Assembly (NCBI GenBank): GCA_012519155.1
Contig: JAAYQS010000096.1
Coordinates: 1 to 61,239, forward strand
Source: Clostridiales bacterium
GTDB lineage: Bacteria > Bacillota > Clostridia > Clostridiales > Clostridiaceae
Direction: 5' to 3'
DNA: 61,239 nt
In this document: in pieces, positions 26,583-35,747 of the stretch
Numbering within the stretch: position 1 is the first letter of the stretch
Layout: every line of letters starts with the position of its first letter
Made by a program: the position numbers and the translations under genes
Notes under the pieces: generated by a model
Seen by the model: the letters and a program-made list of their open reading frames with translations, nothing else
The model's database searches: none
What the model was told of the DNA's origin: nothing

Positions 26583-27083
26583 ATGAAAAAGGTATTAATA
26601 ACAGGTGGTAATAAGGGTATTGGTTTAGAAGTTACAAAGCTTTTTATTAAAAATAATTACGAAGTTATAATTATTGCAAGAGATTATAATGACTTTGAAT
26701 TAAATGATAATAAGAATGTAAAAAAGATACAATATGATTTAACTGATATTTCTGGCATAGAAAAACTAGTTCATGAAATAGGTCATCTAGATATATGGTA
26801 TGGCATTACAAAAGCTTGAATAATTAATGCCACTAAAAGTTTTGCAAAAATACTAGGACCTAAAGGTATTATAATAAATTCTGTGGCCCCAGGACCTGTG
26901 GAAACAGAAATGATGAAAGTTATACCAGAGGATAGAAAAAAGGCAATTAAAAGTAATGTATTTTTAGATAGATTTGCAAAACCAGTAGAAGTAGCAAAAA
27001 CTATTTATTGGCTTGCTACAGAATCGCCAGAATATATAAATGGCACATGTATTGATATAAATAATGGAGCATTTCCTAGATAA
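26583..27083 (+). pseudogene. Short-chain dehydrogenase/reductase, broken
   Basis: The first part has the Rossmann start ITGGNKGIGLEV and the second part the SDR C-terminal half (SVAPGPVETEMM, and INGTCIDINNGAF). About 60-70 residues are missing in between: the sequence jumps from HLDI straight to WYGITKA, so the NNAG region and catalytic Ser are gone while Tyr and Lys of YxxxK remain. An in-frame TGA at 26817-26819 then interrupts the same frame. Deletion plus stop make it a clear pseudogene. Its start overlaps nothing and has a weak SD (GTGAGTG). Confidence 0.9.
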
Positions 27084-27177
27084 TAAAAATAATAATAAGG
27101 AAAAATAATGACATAATATATAGCATAATGGCAATAAATGATAATAACAAAATAAAATATATAATAGGTGAATTAAA

Positions 27178-27549
27178 ATGAAAATACGAAAAGAATATAC
27201 ATGTCCATTAGAAATTGCTCATGATATATTAAAAGGTAAATGGAAAACTATAATATTATTTCAACTTAGAAACGGAGGTATGTCTTTATCTAATCTTCAA
27301 AAAAGCATTAGTGGAATAACTCAAAAAATGCTTTTAGAGCAACTTAAGGAATTGAAGGAATTTGGAATAGTAGATAAAAAAACATTTGAAGGTTATCCTC
27401 TTAAAGTTGAATATTATTTAACAGAAAATAGAGGCAAAAAAGCTTTAGAAGCAGTAAATATCATGCAACAAATAGGTATAGATTATATGTCAAATGATGG
27501 AACAGATAAAGAAAAAGCAATTTTAAAATCTAAAGGGATAATAAAATAA
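27178..27549 (+). CDS. HxlR family transcriptional regulator
   Basis: A 123-residue winged-helix protein with the family start CPLEIAHDILKGKWKTIILFQL, the recognition-helix region (ITQKMLLEQLKELKEFGIV) and the wing YPLKVEYYLTE. HxlR-type regulators often sense oxidants or aldehydes and control neighbouring oxidoreductase genes; here the neighbour upstream is a broken SDR, so it may have lost a target. The start has a weak SD (AGGTG). Confidence 0.9.
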   Translation: MKIRKEYTCPLEIAHDILKGKWKTIILFQLRNGGMSLSNLQKSISGITQKMLLEQLKELKEFGIVDKKTFEGYPLKVEYYLTENRGKKALEAVNIMQQIGIDYMSNDGTDKEKAILKSKGIIK

Positions 27550-27643
27550 AATACATACAAAAAAGTGGGTAATGTACATAAATAGGTTGGTAGATTTATA
27601 ATATTTTTATAGAAAATATTTATAAAGATATGGAGGGAATACT

Positions 27644-28171
27644 ATGGAAAATTGTGCATTAATACTAATTGATATCCAAAATTTTTATTTTAAAGAGGGA
27701 CAATCTAGATTAAGTGATCCAGAAAAGGCAGCAGATAATGCTAAAAAGATTTTAGACTATTTTAGGGAAAATAATAAACCTGTGTTTTTTATAAAACATT
27801 GTACAGGTATTGATTTTGATGAAAATATTTATGAAGAAGTAAAGCCCCTTGATAATGAAAAAGTCATTGAAAAACATTATCCAAGCTCCTTTTTAAAAAC
27901 ATCATTAAAAGAAGAATTAGATAAAAATAATGTAAAAGAAGTTTGCATAGTAGGAATGATGTCTCATATGTGTGTTGATACTACTGCTCGTGCATGTCAA
28001 GATTATGGATATAAAGTTACAGTAATTGATGATGCCTGCAATACAAAAGATTTAGTTTATAATAATGAAGTAATAAAAGCTGAAATTGTTCATAAAGTAT
28101 TTATGGCATCACTTAGTGGAATGTTTGCAGATATTAAAATGACAGAGGAGTTTTTAAAAGAAAATAAATAA
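27644..28171 (+). CDS. Isochorismatase-like cysteine hydrolase
   Basis: A 175-residue protein with the expected catalytic triad of the isochorismatase-like superfamily: Asp10 (LILIDIQ), Lys77 (IEKHYPSSF) and Cys110 (SHMCVDTTARA). Members include nicotinamidase, isochorismatase and N-carbamoyl amidohydrolases. The substrate is not readable here, although nicotinamidase would fit the distant nicotinate phosphoribosyltransferase. SD GGAGGG, good spacing. Confidence 0.88.
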   Translation: MENCALILIDIQNFYFKEGQSRLSDPEKAADNAKKILDYFRENNKPVFFIKHCTGIDFDENIYEEVKPLDNEKVIEKHYPSSFLKTSLKEELDKNNVKEVCIVGMMSHMCVDTTARACQDYGYKVTVIDDACNTKDLVYNNEVIKAEIVHKVFMASLSGMFADIKMTEEFLKENK

Positions 28172-28186
28172 ACAAGGTGATAAATT

Positions 28187-28621
28187 ATGGTTAGAGAAAT
28201 TAAAGAAAATGAGTTAGTTTAGATTTTGAAATTATATGAACAATTAGGAGATAATCCTTTTCCAAAGGATAATGATAATTTAAATGATACATGGAAAAAA
28301 ATAATTAATGATTCTAATTATCATATTGTTGTATGCATTGAGGATGAAAAAATAGTATCTTCATGTACACTTGTAATTATACCTAATTTGACTCACAATG
28401 TAAGACCATATGCTTTTGTAGAAAACGTAGTTACAGATATAAATTATAGAAAAAAAGGCAAAGCTTCAAAATGTCTTGATTATGCTAAAAAGATAGCTAA
28501 TGAAAATAATTGTTATAAAATAATGTTATTAACAGGATCTAAAAAGGAAAGTACATTAAATTTTTATAAGCAAACTGGATATAATATGAAAGATAAAACA
28601 GCATTTATTACATGGCTTTAA
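28187..28621 (+). pseudogene. GNAT family acetyltransferase with an early stop codon
   Basis: ATG 28187 follows AAGGTGAT and begins a normal GNAT N terminus (MVREIKENELV), but codon 12 is TAG (28220-28222). The same frame then continues intact for 132 codons through motif A (VENVVTDINYRKKGKASKCL) and motif B (FYKQTGYNMKDKT). A single GAG-to-TAG or CAG-to-TAG change explains it. A TTG at 28226 could in principle restart but has no SD. Called a pseudogene; a sequencing error is possible. Confidence 0.8.
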
Positions 28622-28625
28622 GATA

Positions 28626-28664
28626 CAAAGAGTTCTCATTAATTTGAGAAACTCTTTCTTTTTT
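28626..28664 (+). terminator. Terminator before the his operon
   Basis: AAAGAGTTCTCA pairs with TGAGAAACTCTTT (one bulged A), followed by CTTTTTTT. Confidence 0.85.
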
Positions 28665-28692
28665 TAGAAAAAAGTTGCACTATATATAGCTA

Positions 28693-28724
28693 TTGACATA
28701 AAATTAAAAATATATTAATATAAT
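28693..28724 (+). promoter_or_regulatory. Probable promoter of the his operon
   Basis: Consensus TTGACA at 28693-28698 is followed by overlapping -10 candidates TAATAT (28716-28721, spacer 17) and TATAAT (28719-28724, spacer 20). The remaining leader of about 50 bases is too short for a T-box. Confidence 0.65.
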
Positions 28725-28775
28725 TACTATAGTTTAATAATTTAGCGTGATAAAGTAATAAAGCGGAGGATGGTT

Positions 28776-29909
28776 ATGAATAATAAATATGTAATTCCAG
28801 AAGGAATGAGAGATTTAATATTAGGTGAATGTGAAGTTAAGAAAAAGCTACAAAAGGATATAGAAGAAGTTTTAGATAGATGGGGTTATAAAGAAGTAGT
28901 TACACCTACTATAGAATATTATCAAACAATAAATTCAGGATTTCAAAATTTAAAAGAAGAAGAAGTATATAAATTTTTTGATTCTAAGGGAAAAATACTT
29001 GTACTTAGACCTGATATGACAGTTCCTATAGCAAGAGTGGCAGCTACTAAATTTAAAAATATAGAAAAACCACTTAGGTTTAGATATACAGCAGATGTAT
29101 TTAGATTACATAAAAATTTTGGCGGTAAGAAAAACGAATATACAGATTGTGGTGTTGAACTTATAGGATTAAAGGACAAAGATTCAGATCTTGAAATTTT
29201 AGAAGCAGCTTTAGAAACATTAGAAGTTTTAGGTGATACAAAGTTTAAATTAGAAATGGGACACATGGATTTCTTTAATGCTGCCGTAAAAGATTTGAAT
29301 TTAGATGAAGAAAAAAGAGAAAAACTTGCTACATTAATAGATAAGAAGAGTTTAAAATCATTATCTGATTATTTAGATGAACTAAATTTATCAGAAGAAT
29401 ATAAAAATTTCTTTAATGAACTGCCATTATTATTTGGAGGAATTGAAGTATTAGAAAAGGCAAAAAAATTAGCTTTTAATAAAGAATTAAAAGAAAGTAT
29501 AAGCTATCTTGAAAGTTTATATAATGATTTAAGAAGTTTAGGATATAAAGAAAGTATTACATTTGATTTGGCTATGGTTCCAAGACTTAATTATTATACA
29601 GGTCTTATATTTAGAGGATTTGTAGATGGAGTTGGTGCTACTGTTTTAAGTGGAGGAAGATATGATAAGCTTATAAAAACTTTTGGAGAAGATTATCCTG
29701 CTATAGGTTTTTCTGTTAATTTAGATACTTTATTAAGTGTTTTAGATATTAAAAATGCAGATGATAGAGATAAATTTGTAATATATTATGGAAAAGATAA
29801 TAAAATTGAGGCATTAAAAAAAGCTAAGGGATTAAGACAAGAAGGAAATGTAGTAGAACTTATTCCAACAAAAGAATGTTCAAAATTTGAAATAAAGAAG
29901 GAAGTGTAA
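28776..29909 (+). CDS. hisZ: ATP phosphoribosyltransferase regulatory subunit
   Basis: HisZ is a histidyl-tRNA-synthetase-like protein without aminoacylation activity that pairs with short-form HisG. The 377-residue protein shows class II aaRS motifs (EVVTPTIEYYQT, LRPDMTVPIARV, FRYTADVFR, ECGVELIG-like DCGVELIG) and YYTGLIFRGF. ATG 28776 is 6 bases after GGAGG; the ATG at 28770 is too close. The presence of a short hisG three bases downstream confirms the assignment. First gene of hisZGDBHAFIE. Confidence 0.95.
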   Translation: MNNKYVIPEGMRDLILGECEVKKKLQKDIEEVLDRWGYKEVVTPTIEYYQTINSGFQNLKEEEVYKFFDSKGKILVLRPDMTVPIARVAATKFKNIEKPLRFRYTADVFRLHKNFGGKKNEYTDCGVELIGLKDKDSDLEILEAALETLEVLGDTKFKLEMGHMDFFNAAVKDLNLDEEKREKLATLIDKKSLKSLSDYLDELNLSEEYKNFFNELPLLFGGIEVLEKAKKLAFNKELKESISYLESLYNDLRSLGYKESITFDLAMVPRLNYYTGLIFRGFVDGVGATVLSGGRYDKLIKTFGEDYPAIGFSVNLDTLLSVLDIKNADDRDKFVIYYGKDNKIEALKKAKGLRQEGNVVELIPTKECSKFEIKKEV

Positions 29910-29912
29910 TTA

Positions 29913-30536
29913 ATGAGCATAAGTATTGCTTTAACTAAAGGAAGATTAGAAAAGGAAACTGTAAAATTACTTGATAAGTGTAATTATGGAACTGAAGAAT
30001 TAAAAGACAAAGGCAGAAAGCTTGTATTTAAGGATACAAAATATGATATAAAATATTTTCTTGTAAAAGCTGCTGATTCAATTACATATGTTGAACATGG
30101 TGTTGCAGATATTGGAGTAGTAGGAAAAGATACACTTTTAGAAGCTGATGATAATTATTATGAACTTTTAGATCTTGGAATAGGAAAATGCAAATTTATA
30201 GTTGCATCACTTCCAGAAAAAAATATATTTAAAAAAGTAGGTCATATAAAAATTGGGACAAAATATCCTACAGTAGCTAAAGAATATTTCAAAAAGAAAA
30301 ATATGGACGTTGAAATAATAAAAATAGAAGGTTCAGTAGAACTTGCACCAATTCTTGGACTTTGTGATGCAATAGTTGATATAATGGAAACAGGAACAAC
30401 ATTAAAAGAAAATGGACTTGTAGTTTTTGATACAGTATGCCCAATAAGTGCAAGGGTAATTGTTAATAAGGCAAGTTTTAAAATGAAAAAAGATGAAATA
30501 GAAGATTTTATAAATAATTTAAAGAAAGTTATTTAG
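29913..30536 (+). CDS. hisG: ATP phosphoribosyltransferase, short form
   Basis: HisG catalyses the first committed step of histidine synthesis, ATP plus PRPP to phosphoribosyl-ATP. At 207 residues it is the short form lacking the C-terminal regulatory domain, consistent with hisZ next to it. Visible motifs: IALTKGRLEKE at the start, ADIGVVGKDTL, and the PRPP loop DAIVDIMETGTTLKENGL. It starts 3 bases after hisZ. Confidence 0.97.
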   Translation: MSISIALTKGRLEKETVKLLDKCNYGTEELKDKGRKLVFKDTKYDIKYFLVKAADSITYVEHGVADIGVVGKDTLLEADDNYYELLDLGIGKCKFIVASLPEKNIFKKVGHIKIGTKYPTVAKEYFKKKNMDVEIIKIEGSVELAPILGLCDAIVDIMETGTTLKENGLVVFDTVCPISARVIVNKASFKMKKDEIEDFINNLKKVI

Positions 30537-30550
30537 GAGGTTTTATAACT

Positions 30551-31840
30551 ATGTTAATGGAAGAATTTGATCTAAAAAAAGAAGGTTATGATAAATTAAA
30601 AAAGCAAATTCAAGAAAGAGAAAATGAAGCAGATACTAAAGTTATTGAAATAGTTTCTGGTGTACTTAGTAATATTAAATCAAATGGAGATAAAGCATTA
30701 AAAGAATATACAGAGAAATTTGATAAAGTTTCTTTAGAAAAACTTGAGGTTACAGAAGAGGAACTTAACAAATGTTTTGATATTGTAGAAGATAAATTTA
30801 TTAAGGATTTAGAAGAAGCTAAAGAAAATATTGAGTTCTATCACAGAGCTCAAAAACAAAGAGGATTTATTTTAAATAAAAATCAAGGAATCTTTTTAGG
30901 ACAAAGAGTTTTGCCCCTTGAAAAGGTTGGTGTATATGTACCAGGAGGTACAGCTGCATATCCTTCATCAGTACTTATGAATGTTATACCAGCAAAGGTT
31001 GCAGGAGTATCACAAATTGTAATGGTAACACCACCTAGCAAAGATGGTGGTATTAATCCTTATATAGGTGTAGCTGCTAAAATTGCAGGAGTAGATAAAA
31101 TATATAAAGTAGGAGGAGCACAAGCTATTGGAGCACTTGCTTATGGAACAGAAAGTATTCCTAAGGTAGACAAAATAGTAGGACCTGGTAATATTTTTGT
31201 TGCAACTGCTAAAAAATTAGTATTTGGAACTGTAGATATAGATATGATTGCAGGACCATCAGAAATACTTATTGTAGCTGAGGAAAATGCTAATCCAAAG
31301 TATGTTGCAGCTGATTTAATGAGTCAAGCTGAACATGATAAATTAGCATCTGCAATTCTTGTAACAACTTCAAAAGAACTTATTCCAAAAGTTAATGAGG
31401 AATTAAAAAGACAAATGGCAACTCTTGAAAGAAAAGAAATTATAGAAGAATCTCTTAAAAATTATGGTAAGGTAATACTTTGTGATACTTTAGATGAATG
31501 TATTGAAGTATCTAATGAAATAGCTCCTGAGCATTTGGAACTTATGATAGATAATGCTATGGAACAATTAGGAAAAGTAAAAAATGCAGGATCTGTATTT
31601 TTAGGACATAACACAGCAGAGCCAATAGGAGATTATTTTGGTGGTACAAATCACGTATTACCAACAAGTGGTACAGCAAGATTTTTCTCAGCCCTTTCAG
31701 TAGATAGCTTTATTAAAAAATCATCATTCCTTTATTATTCAGATGAAGCAATACAAGCTCATGGAGAAAAGATAGTAAATTTGGCAAATAAAGAGGGTCT
31801 TACAGCACATGCTAATTCTGTAAAGGTAAGGTTAAAATAA
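30551..31840 (+). CDS. hisD: Histidinol dehydrogenase
   Basis: HisD performs the last two oxidations, histidinol to histidine, with NAD and zinc. The 429-residue protein has [36 protein letters not shown], the [14 protein letters not shown] signature, the SQAEHDK zinc-site region and [19 protein letters not shown] 30551 lies about 10 bases after AGGAGG; ATG 30557 is an alternative. The stop overlaps hisB by one base. Confidence 0.97.
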   Translation: MLMEEFDLKKEGYDKLKKQIQERENEADTKVIEIVSGVLSNIKSNGDKALKEYTEKFDKVSLEKLEVTEEELNKCFDIVEDKFIKDLEEAKENIEFYHRAQKQRGFILNKNQGIFLGQRVLPLEKVGVYVPGGTAAYPSSVLMNVIPAKVAGVSQIVMVTPPSKDGGINPYIGVAAKIAGVDKIYKVGGAQAIGALAYGTESIPKVDKIVGPGNIFVATAKKLVFGTVDIDMIAGPSEILIVAEENANPKYVAADLMSQAEHDKLASAILVTTSKELIPKVNEELKRQMATLERKEIIEESLKNYGKVILCDTLDECIEVSNEIAPEHLELMIDNAMEQLGKVKNAGSVFLGHNTAEPIGDYFGGTNHVLPTSGTARFFSALSVDSFIKKSSFLYYSDEAIQAHGEKIVNLANKEGLTAHANSVKVRLK

Positions 31841-32430
31841 TGAAAGAAAGAAAAGCAAAAATTGAAAGAAATACAAAAGAAACTAAGCTAAAACTTGCAA
31901 TTAATTTAGATGGAACTGGAAAAACTAATATAAAAACAGGTGTGGGTTTTTTTGACCATATGCTTAATTTAATGGCATTTCATGGAGGATTTGATCTTGA
32001 GGTTCAAGCTCAAGGTGATTTAGAAGTATGCGATCATCATACTGTTGAGGATATTGGTATAGCCCTTGGAAAAATATTTTTAGAAGCTTTAGGAGATAAA
32101 ATGGGTATAAAAAGATATGGAACATTTTTTGTACCAATGGATGAAACTTTAGCTCATGTATCTCTTGATATAAGTGGCAGACCATATCTTGTATTTGAAT
32201 GTGATTTTAATAGAGAAAGCATTGGAAATTTCTCTACAGAAATGACAAAAGAATTTTTAAGAGCCTTTGCCTTTAATGCTGGAATTACTCTTCATGCAAG
32301 AGTTTTATATGGTGAAAATGATCATCATAAGGTGGAAGCAATATTTAAGGCTTTAGGAAGAGCATTAAATATTGCAAAAACTGTTGATAAAGATAATATG
32401 GTATTACCTTCAACAAAAGGAATGCTTTAA
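31840..32430 (+). CDS. hisB: Imidazoleglycerol-phosphate dehydratase
   Basis: A stand-alone (not bifunctional) HisB of 196 residues. It shows the two Mn-binding His motifs, [14 protein letters not shown] and [14 protein letters not shown], plus VGFFDHML. It converts imidazole glycerol phosphate to imidazole acetol phosphate. The histidinol-phosphate aminotransferase (hisC) that would act next is absent from this operon. Confidence 0.97.
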   Translation: MKERKAKIERNTKETKLKLAINLDGTGKTNIKTGVGFFDHMLNLMAFHGGFDLEVQAQGDLEVCDHHTVEDIGIALGKIFLEALGDKMGIKRYGTFFVPMDETLAHVSLDISGRPYLVFECDFNRESIGNFSTEMTKEFLRAFAFNAGITLHARVLYGENDHHKVEAIFKALGRALNIAKTVDKDNMVLPSTKGML

Positions 32431-32444
32431 AAGGAGGTAAATAA

Positions 32445-33056
32445 ATGATAGTCATTATTGATTATGGAATGGGAAACTTAAAAAGTGTTTATAATGCATT
32501 AAAAAAAATAGATTGTGAATGCATGATTTCTGGAAAAGTAGAAGATATAAAAAAAGCAGATGCTTTAATACTTCCAGGGGTTGGAGCTTTTAAAGATTGT
32601 ATGGATAATTTAAATAAAGCTGGTCTTGTAGATGTTATTAAAGAAGAAGCTAAAAAAGGTAAATATCTTCTTGGAATATGTCTTGGAATGCAAGTTTTAT
32701 TTGAAATAGGTTATGAAGTTGAAGAAAGAGAAGGTCTTGGACTTTTAAAGGGTGAAATTAAATTAATGAAGGACCCTAATGTAAAAATACCTCATATAGG
32801 ATGGAATAATTTAGAAGTTAATAGAAATGATGAAATTATAAAAGGACTTAAAGAAAATTCTTTTGTATATTATGTTCATTCCTATGCAGCTACTAATTAT
32901 GATGAAAAAGATTTAGTGGGATATTCAAATTATGGAAGTATTAAAGTTCCAGGACTTTTTAGAAAAGGAAATATAATAGGGGCACAATTTCATCCGGAAA
33001 AAAGCGGAGAAATAGGTCTTAACATACTTAGAAATTTTAAGGAGTTGGTAATGTGA
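32445..33056 (+). CDS. hisH: Imidazole glycerol phosphate synthase, glutaminase subunit
   Basis: The class I glutamine amidotransferase half of IGP synthase (203 residues). The nucleophile is Cys79 in GICLGMQVLFE and the His/Glu pair is in GAQFHPEKSG. It passes ammonia to HisF. Good AAAGGAGG SD. Ends inside the GTG start of hisA. Confidence 0.97.
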   Translation: MIVIIDYGMGNLKSVYNALKKIDCECMISGKVEDIKKADALILPGVGAFKDCMDNLNKAGLVDVIKEEAKKGKYLLGICLGMQVLFEIGYEVEEREGLGLLKGEIKLMKDPNVKIPHIGWNNLEVNRNDEIIKGLKENSFVYYVHSYAATNYDEKDLVGYSNYGSIKVPGLFRKGNIIGAQFHPEKSGEIGLNILRNFKELVM

Positions 33057-33775
33057 TAATTATACCTGCAATAGATATAATAGATGGAAAACCTGTAAGA
33101 CTATATCAAGGGGACTATAATAAAAAGGAAATAGTTGCGGAAGATATTTTAGAAACTGCTAAGTCTTTCGAAGAAAAAGGTGCTGGATACATACACATGG
33201 TAGATTTAGATGGTGCAAAACGTGGAGAACTTGTAAATGGGGATGCTATTATTAAGGTGGCAAAAACAGTTAATGTACCAGTAGAAGTAGGTGGCGGTAT
33301 AAGAAGCTATGAAACTATAAAATATCTTATTTCAAATGGTGTATCAAGAGTAATACTTGGTACAAGTGCTATGGAAGATGAAGAGCTTGTAAAAAAAGCT
33401 ATAGGAGATTTTAAAGAAAAAATAGCTGTTGGTATAGACTGTAAAAATGGATATGCCTGTGGCAGAGGATGGCTTGAAGAAAGTTCACTTTATTATATAG
33501 ATTTTGCAAAAAAATTAGAAAAGCTTGGAGTTAAAAATGTTATTGTAACAGATATAAGTAAGGATGGAACTCTTGAGGGACCTAATACAGAAATGTTAAA
33601 GAATCTAAGCAAAGAAGTAAGTATGGATATAACAGCTTCTGGTGGTATAAGAGATATTAATAATATTAAGGAATTAAATGATTTAGGACTTTATGGTGCT
33701 ATAACTGGAAAGGCAATTTATTCAAATACTTTATCTTTAGAGGAGGCTATTAATCTAACAAAGGAGGGAAAATAA
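33053..33775 (+). CDS. hisA: ProFAR isomerase
   Basis: A TIM-barrel isomerase of 240 residues that opens the phosphoribosyl ring of ProFAR to PRFAR. IIPAIDIIDGKPVRL carries the first catalytic Asp, VEVGGGIRS a phosphate loop, and VTDISKDGTL the second Asp. The start is GTG 33053, overlapping the hisH stop by 4 bases (GTGA), with AAGGAG upstream. Confidence 0.97.
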   Translation: MIIIPAIDIIDGKPVRLYQGDYNKKEIVAEDILETAKSFEEKGAGYIHMVDLDGAKRGELVNGDAIIKVAKTVNVPVEVGGGIRSYETIKYLISNGVSRVILGTSAMEDEELVKKAIGDFKEKIAVGIDCKNGYACGRGWLEESSLYYIDFAKKLEKLGVKNVIVTDISKDGTLEGPNTEMLKNLSKEVSMDITASGGIRDINNIKELNDLGLYGAITGKAIYSNTLSLEEAINLTKEGK

Positions 33776-34537
33776 ATGCATACAAAAAGAATAATCCCAT
33801 GTTTAGATGTTCGAAGTGGAAAAGTAGTTAAGGGAGTTAATTTTGTAGGAATTAAAGAAGTTGGTGATCCTGTAGAGCTTGCAAAACAGTACTACCAGCA
33901 GGGAGCAGATGAACTTGTATTTTTAGATATTACTGCAACTCATGAAGGCAGAGGTATAATGGAAAATGTAGTATCTAGAGTGGCAGAACAAATATTTATA
34001 CCATTTACTGTTGGTGGCGGACTTAGAACAATGGATGATATAAAAGCAATATTGAGAGCTGGTGCAGATAAAATAAGTTTAAATTCTGCAGCAGTTAGAG
34101 ATAAAACATTAATACAAAATGGAGCATATTATTTTGGAGATCAATGTATAGTTTTAGCTGTAGATGCAAAAATGAGACAAGATAAATCTGGATGGAATGT
34201 AGTAATAAATGGTGGCAGAATTGATACTGGAATAGATGCACTAAAATGGATAGAAGAAGGAACAAGACTTGGGGCAGGAGAAATACTTTTAACATCAATG
34301 GATGCAGATGGCACTAAAAAAGGCTTTGATATAGAACTTACAAAGGCAGTATCAAATATAACAAATGTTCCTGTAATTGCTTCAGGAGGTTGTGGATCTT
34401 TAGAGCATTTTTATGATGTATTTAAAGATAATGCTGCAGATGCAGCTTTAGCAGCTTCAATGTTCCATTACGGAGAAGTAACGGTAGAAGAAGTTAAAAA
34501 ATATTTAAAAGATAAAAACATACCAGTTAGAATTTAA
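33776..34537 (+). CDS. hisF: Imidazole glycerol phosphate synthase, cyclase subunit
   Basis: The 253-residue TIM barrel partner of HisH, homologous to hisA just upstream. Asp11 in [15 protein letters not shown] and the Asp in LAVDAKM are the catalytic residues; TVGGGLRTM and [13 protein letters not shown] bind phosphate. It abuts hisA directly with GGAGGG inside the end of hisA. Confidence 0.97.
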   Translation: MHTKRIIPCLDVRSGKVVKGVNFVGIKEVGDPVELAKQYYQQGADELVFLDITATHEGRGIMENVVSRVAEQIFIPFTVGGGLRTMDDIKAILRAGADKISLNSAAVRDKTLIQNGAYYFGDQCIVLAVDAKMRQDKSGWNVVINGGRIDTGIDALKWIEEGTRLGAGEILLTSMDADGTKKGFDIELTKAVSNITNVPVIASGGCGSLEHFYDVFKDNAADAALAASMFHYGEVTVEEVKKYLKDKNIPVRI

Positions 34538-34560
34538 TATATTAAATGGGGTGTTATAAT

Positions 34561-34908
34561 TTGAATTTAGAAGAAATAAAGATTATTGCAGATAAAATAG
34601 ATTTTCAAAAGGGAAATGGATTAGTTCCTGTAATTGCTCAAGATTATGAAAATAAAGAAGTTTTAATGCTTGCTTATATGAACAAAGAAAGCTTTATAAA
34701 GACTTTAGAAGGGGATACAGCATGGTATTTTTCAAGAAGCAGAAATGAACTTTGGAATAAAGGAGCTACATCAGGTCATTTTCAATATGTAAAAGATATT
34801 AAGATTGATTGTGACAATGATACAATATTATTATTAGTGGATCAAAAAGGTGCAGCATGTCATACTGGTAATAGAACATGCTTTTATAGAGATGTTAAAG
34901 AAATATAA
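34561..34908 (+). CDS. hisI: Phosphoribosyl-AMP cyclohydrolase
   Basis: A stand-alone HisI of 115 residues. The zinc and Mg ligands are visible in [30 protein letters not shown] and [10 protein letters not shown]. The preferred start is TTG 34561, 7 bases after GGGGTG; the in-frame ATG 34546 would put that SD-like sequence inside the gene and leave no SD of its own. hisE follows as a separate gene instead of a fusion. Confidence 0.95.
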   Translation: MNLEEIKIIADKIDFQKGNGLVPVIAQDYENKEVLMLAYMNKESFIKTLEGDTAWYFSRSRNELWNKGATSGHFQYVKDIKIDCDNDTILLLVDQKGAACHTGNRTCFYRDVKEI

Positions 34909-34927
34909 TAAAAGGAGCTATTATTTT

Positions 34928-35251
34928 ATGAAACAACTTGAAAAAGATTTTGAAAATATACTTAAAAGAAGAGAAAAACCTGTAGAAGGTTCTTATACAA
35001 CATATCTTTTTAATAAAGGACTTGAAAAAATATTAAAAAAAGTAGGAGAAGAAACAACAGAAGTTGTAATTGCAAGTCTTTCTCAAAGTAAAGAAGAACA
35101 AATTGGAGAAATATGTGATGTAACTTATCATATGCTTGTTCTTATGGCTGAACTTGGAATTTCTCTTGAAGATGTTGAAAAAGAACTTGTAAAGAGAGCT
35201 GAAAAGCAAAATAATTTTAAAGGTGAAAGAAAACCAATAGAAAATTTATAA
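34928..35251 (+). CDS. hisE: Phosphoribosyl-ATP pyrophosphohydrolase
   Basis: A 107-residue all-helical MazG-like enzyme removing pyrophosphate from PR-ATP. The metal-binding pattern is in [13 protein letters not shown] and [16 protein letters not shown] 34928 follows AAAGGAG. It is the last gene of the operon and is followed by a terminator. Confidence 0.96.
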   Translation: MKQLEKDFENILKRREKPVEGSYTTYLFNKGLEKILKKVGEETTEVVIASLSQSKEEQIGEICDVTYHMLVLMAELGISLEDVEKELVKRAEKQNNFKGERKPIENL

Positions 35252-35308
35252 AAAATTATAAAAAATCATTTGAATTTATAAATTATATGGTATTATTAAT
35301 GAGATGAG

Positions 35309-35333
35309 AAAGCTTATCTTAATAAGTTTTTTT
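35309..35333 (+). terminator. Terminator of the his operon
   Basis: AAAGCTTAT / ATAAGTTTT (one G-T pair), 4-base loop, then T tract. Confidence 0.7.
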
Positions 35334-35364
35334 GTCTCATTTTATTTGAGAGGAGTTTATTTTC

Positions 35365-35745
35365 TTGAAAGAATTATTTAGAGTTAAAGATTTAATTTTT
35401 TATGATGAAGACCATGCAAAGGATTATGATGATGAGTATGCTGAAGATTTAGAATATTTAGAAAGTAATATTCCAATTCTTAAAGAGCTTCAAAATACAT
35501 TAACATATGAAAAAATAACATGTACTGAAGTTAATAAGTGCTGTAATATTGGCAAAGAAAATTATATAGTTGAATTACAAGGATTTCTTGATGAAAATGA
35601 TGAATTCATTACAAATGAAGAAGTAGAAAAATTTAATGTAGATAAATCTAAATTAAGCCTTTATATTATTAGAGTTTATAAATGTGTTGATTGTGGCAAA
35701 TGGATTATTGATGTAATTGATGATGGCTTAAGTAATCTAAATTAA
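35365..35745 (+). CDS. Small acidic protein with a C-terminal CxxC, unknown function
   Basis: 126 residues from TTG 35365, 10 bases after AGAGGAG. The N-terminal half is very acidic (DDEYAEDLEYLES). Cysteines occur as VNKCCNIG in the middle and YKCVDCGKW near the end, so a metal site is possible. It ends 2 bases before the next gene and is probably cotranscribed with it. No family recognised. Confidence 0.6.
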   Translation: MKELFRVKDLIFYDEDHAKDYDDEYAEDLEYLESNIPILKELQNTLTYEKITCTEVNKCCNIGKENYIVELQGFLDENDEFITNEEVEKFNVDKSKLSLYIIRVYKCVDCGKWIIDVIDDGLSNLN

Positions 35746-35747
35746 AT

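Noticed and set aside
28665..28775. T-box leader of the his operon
   Set aside because: The distance from promoter to hisZ is about 50 bases and no GGTGG-type T-box sequence is present.
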